A program made the position numbers and the translations under genes. From positions 82,531 to 146,530 of the forward strand of contig JAMLIR010000009.1 of the NCBI GenBank assembly GCA_023954045.1: 64,000 nt of DNA, in the 5' to 3' direction. Below are positions 63,584 to 64,000 of the stretch, piece by piece. Position 1 is the first letter of the stretch, and each line of letters starts with the position of its first letter. The DNA is from Burkholderiaceae bacterium (GTDB lineage Bacteria > Pseudomonadota > Gammaproteobacteria > Burkholderiales > Burkholderiaceae_E). The notes beneath the pieces were generated by a model that did not search any database, had not been told where the DNA came from, and saw only the letters and a program-made list of their open reading frames with translations.

Positions 63584-64000
63584 GTGAAGGGTCCCGTCAG
63601 AGTCGAGGCGCGCGACGTGAACCTCGCGTTCGGCACGAACGTCGTCCTGCGCGACATCGAGATGGTCGTCGAGCCCGGCGAGTTCTTCGCGCTGCTCGGG
63701 CCCTCCGGGTGCGGCAAGTCGACGCTGCTGCGGCTGATCGCCGGGTTCAACCGCGCGCAGCGCGGGGCGATCCTGATCGACGGCGAGGACGTGACCGGGG
63801 TGCCGCCGTGGAAGCGCAACGTCGGCATGGTGTTCCAGAGCTACGCGCTGTGGCCGCACATGACGGTGGGGGAGAACGTCGCATTCGGCCTCGAGGAGCG
63901 CCGGCTTCCGCGCGCGGCGGTTCGCGAGAAGGTCGCGCGCGCGCTCGAGCTGGTGGGGCTCACCGAGTACGCCGGCCGGCGGCCCGGCCAGCTCTCGGGA
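63584..64000 (+). CDS. ABC transporter ATP-binding protein, partial (cut by window end)
   Basis: The first 139 residues of an ATPase. Walker A is GPSGCGKST (39-47), the Q-loop is VGMVFQSYALWPHMTV, and the sequence stops in the signature motif (QLSG) at the window edge. The PHMTV..N.AFGL stretch is typical of FbpC/PotA-type importers. GTG 63584 has GAGGAGG eight bases upstream, within a tandem repeat. It powers the fused permease and binding protein encoded immediately upstream. Confidence 0.93.
   Translation, partial: MKGPVRVEARDVNLAFGTNVVLRDIEMVVEPGEFFALLGPSGCGKSTLLRLIAGFNRAQRGAILIDGEDVTGVPPWKRNVGMVFQSYALWPHMTVGENVAFGLEERRLPRAAVREKVARALELVGLTEYAGRRPGQLSG

Overview
The window is a GC-rich (roughly two-thirds G+C by eye), densely coded bacterial chromosome segment. 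Gene content points to a betaproteobacterium, most likely Burkholderiales: adjacent hemE and priA, a CbpA/CbpM pair, many TRAP and NMT1-type solute-binding transporters, a UbiD decarboxylase next to a TRAP system, CaiB-type CoA transferases and a DUF3391 HD-GYP protein. This assignment is inference from gene families; no rRNA or tRNA gene was seen.

Layout. 1-5000: end of a possible acyl-CoA dehydrogenase, a MarR regulator, then a minus-strand ubiD-dctPQM operon for uptake and decarboxylation of an organic (probably aromatic) acid. 5.2-14.7 kb: a periplasmic c-type cytochrome, an overlapping EAL / HD-GYP pair for cyclic-di-GMP, a bile-acid-symporter-like carrier, OsmC, an NSS-family transporter, a short malic enzyme and a helix-hairpin-helix protein. 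14.7-27.2 kb: folE, a TetR regulator, and a catabolic locus with an NMT1-type ABC transporter, two different dihydrodipicolinate-synthase-like lyases, a GNAT, an SDR, a zinc-site MetE-like methyltransferase, a Gfo/Idh/MocA dehydrogenase, a TIM-barrel isomerase and an AraC regulator. Three copies of a TTAAC-N6-GT(T/G)ACA motif lie in its two divergent promoter regions and appear to tie it into one regulon.

27.3-39.8 kb: housekeeping genes hemE, priA, cbpA/cbpM, an ECF sigma factor with a Tat ferritin-like protein and a cytochrome c, rep/uvrD helicase and ppk2. The hemE-priA gap is unusually A/T-rich and carries two perfect DnaA boxes. 39.9-45.5 kb: an MFS carrier, a sigma-54 activator, and a less G+C-rich islet with a candidate modified-DNA restriction protein (PUA-like reader plus PD-(D/E)XK-like nuclease) followed by a nucleotidyltransferase/HEPN-like toxin-antitoxin pair. 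The pair's promoter contains two 17-bp operators exactly 21 bp apart and seems to give a leaderless mRNA. A ybjQ remnant follows.

45.5-64 kb: creA, a META-domain lipoprotein, an AhpD-like protein with a CoA transferase, an MFS carrier, a pyruvyl-transferase-like protein, a five-gene metal (Zn/Mn) locus with ABC permease and binding protein but no ATPase, an alpha-glucan phosphorylase, an rtcA-DUF504 operon, a cupin, and a ferric/phosphonate-type ABC transporter cut off by the window end. The most unusual items are the restriction/toxin islet at 42.8-45.1 kb, the shared operator of the 16-26 kb catabolic locus, and the origin-like hemE-priA gap.
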